A stretch of DNA of 35,307 nt. Origin: Flammula alnicola (taxonomy: Eukaryota > Basidiomycota > Agaricomycetes > Agaricales > Strophariaceae). The position numbers and the translations under genes are program-made. The stretch is taken from contig JADNRV010000435.1 in NCBI GenBank assembly GCA_015499995.1, forward strand, positions 1-35,307. Direction: 5' to 3'. Shown in pieces: positions 33,901-35,307 of the stretch (position 1 is its first letter; each line of letters starts with the position of its first letter). The notes below the pieces were generated by a model that did no database searches, was not told where the DNA came from, and was given only the letters and a program-made list of their open reading frames with translations.

Positions 33901-34886
33901 ATTCGTTGAGATACGCTCCGATGGTCATCCTGAGACTGAGACTGCGAACCGCTCGAATTTGATGGCGTGGCCTCGACAAGGACCCGACCGCGGGGTGGAC
34001 TCAATGATACTGGCTGGCGGCTCGTCTTTGAGTAGGGCGCGTACATTGATGAGCCCGAAGTGCCACCAGTGGCATCCAGATCGCGCACAGGCGACGAACC
34101 CTTGCCTAGCTCGGATAATGGAACGGCGAACTGCTCTGATTTGCGAGAAACAACTCTTCGTTGTTCTCAGGGTCGCAGGCAAAAGAATCTTGAGAGGAAG
34201 TTCGCGAAGGGGGACGTGGCGGTGGTTTATAACGCGTCGATGTTTGTAGCGTAGGTTTGTAGGGGCTTTGTCGCGTTGTTGGTTTGTTTGGAATGCCACT
34301 AGCGCCGCCCTTTGGAAGAGGAGATTGAAAGGTAACATTGGTCTTTTTGCTTGTATCCTGGTTGCGTTAACAATGAGCAACGCATTATACAGATCTGGAA
34401 GCGTCCTTGCCTTTTCATTGTTTGAACTGTTACGGTGCTCCACGGGCAGTGCCTTTGGCGGCACGTTTCTGGAGAAGAAGCGTGGGGAGAACTGGGTCTA
34501 GGGGATGGATTTGACCGCCCAAGGTCTTTGCTCGACTTTGCTGCTCCGATATTCTCTTTTTGCGATCCCTCATTGACTTCCTCCTCTTCTCCGTAGTGCT
34601 GTGATTGAGTCTGGGTTGACGCGAGTCCATGAAAATGATATTGGGGCAGCGAGTGGGGGTGCGCGACGAAGGTAGAGAATCAGAAGAAATCTCGTTCGAA
34701 TGGTGGAGTTGGGTTTTAAGGCAGAATTGCGGGCTTCGCTAGGTTTACTCGGGCTTGACTCATGCTCTAGGAGCTCTTGAAGTAGTTGGGTGGCCTGCGA
34801 GTCGGTCGGATCACTTGGAAACATGGTTAGGACTAAAGGTACTAAAATTACAGCAGAGTCACGTACCTGGCGCCAAACGCGTCCAT
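30961..34886 (-). CDS. Crb2/Rad9/53BP1-like DNA-damage checkpoint mediator; N-terminal reading frame broken in this sequence
   Basis: Likely adaptor that brings checkpoint kinases to damaged chromatin. Clean part: exons 31566-32891, 31299-31514 and 30961-31242 (607 aa). It has a Tudor module (TRVFALWTQDGHYYPGIVHS, FDDGTDGWVEIEDMRLCEL) binding methylated histones in relatives, then BRCT 1 (VMNAVKHTGGFLIDDLTTII, CLSTTWLYDSV) and BRCT 2 (ILAMGAEVVEAVTE, VTVHWTWVKESLI). N-terminal part: probable first exon 34867-34886 (MDAFGA), then an exon from 34813 (SDPTDSQATQLLQELLEHES). From 34718 to 32980 strongly coding-like text changes frame repeatedly. It is rich in SQ/TQ (STQTQSQ, SQSQSQDD), the ATM/ATR target cluster, and has an AT-hook RRRGRPP near 33025. 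Introns of 52 nt at 32840-32891's upstream side and near 33400 fit; one of 76 nt (34358-34433) is possible. Confidence 0.75.
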
Positions 34887-35307
34887 AGTTGTGAAGTTTG
34901 CGAGAATAGACGTTCCGCGACGTTGGTAGAGTGTAGAAGACGGTGAGGAGGAAAAATGGGGACTGTGGTGTTTAGAGTTCAAGGTAGCTTGTTCTAGAAT
35001 CCGGAAAACTAGTATGTACGTAAATCTGACTGAATTGGAGCTGAGGGGCGGTAAACCTTGATATAAGCTTGATACCCGAGACAAAATTTCTGCTTGATTT
35101 CAATCCTAGATTGACGAGTGATTCTGTTGAAGAGAAGTTTTGAGTTGACCGCGCCCTTGCAAGGAGCGCATTGTCTGCAAAATCGCCAAAGCGTTCAACT
35201 TCAAGTCATGAACAGGACATGCACGACCTAATTTAGATAACGTAAGGAACGATCACGTGGTGTCGCGTATGCCGGTTACTCAAACTGCAAAGCCCGGACT
35301 GTCAGAT
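34887..35307. other. Upstream region of the 53BP1-like gene, to the window edge
   Basis: About 420 bp without a supported gene. It should contain the promoter of the 53BP1-like gene. A CACGTG E-box-type hexamer lies near 35256. A minus-strand open frame through here (to 35084) only extends the gene's first exon into its leader and shows no domain. Confidence 0.45.

Noticed and set aside
33925..34464. 179-aa minus-strand open frame as a separate gene
   Set aside because: Only its first part looks coding, and there it continues the 53BP1-like protein; the rest is an out-of-frame reading of SQ-rich text.

Overview
The window is nuclear DNA from a filamentous fungus, most likely an agaricomycete (Basidiomycota). 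The genes are close-packed and split by many 47-66 nt GT-AG introns. Proteins are fungal/eukaryotic, and a DUF6699-type protein, a family I know mainly from Agaricomycetes, is present. I see no rRNA, tRNA, CRISPR array or transposon. I assembled exons by hand and checked that exon lengths sum to whole codons; for most genes every junction closes in phase.

Left part (0-11.4 kb), mostly proteostasis: a small heat-shock protein with a heat-shock element upstream; a DUF6699 protein; N-myristoyltransferase NMT1; UFD1 (Cdc48 cofactor) divergent from CCT4 (chaperonin subunit delta) over a 200-bp promoter; and an SLC25 mitochondrial carrier.

Middle (11.7-24.4 kb): an RRN6-like RNA polymerase I initiation factor divergent from mitochondrial ribosomal protein uL3m over 153 bp; an unrecognised 226-aa protein; a leucine-rich-repeat-like protein; a LisH-CTLH-CRA protein of the GID/CTLH E3 type; a Ypq1-type PQ-loop vacuolar transporter; and the GYF protein LIN1/CD2BP2 of the U5 snRNP.

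Right part (24.6-34.9 kb), three consecutive minus-strand genome-maintenance genes: RAD54; a chromodomain protein with a long disordered middle and an unrecognised C-terminal domain; and a Crb2/Rad9/53BP1-like mediator (SQ/TQ-rich N-terminus, AT-hook, Tudor, two BRCTs). RAD54 has an ACGCGT (MCB) element about 100 bp upstream.

The oddest signal is in the last gene. Its C-terminal 607 codons are clean, but the N-terminal ~1.75 kb can only be read by changing frame eight to ten times. Every change goes in the same direction and falls at or beside a short homopolymer. The other genes show no such run. A patch of homopolymer under-calling is the simplest reading, with gene decay or recoding as alternatives. 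Two likely GC-AG introns with GCAAGT donors (RAD54 and the DUF6699 gene) are the other structural points of note.
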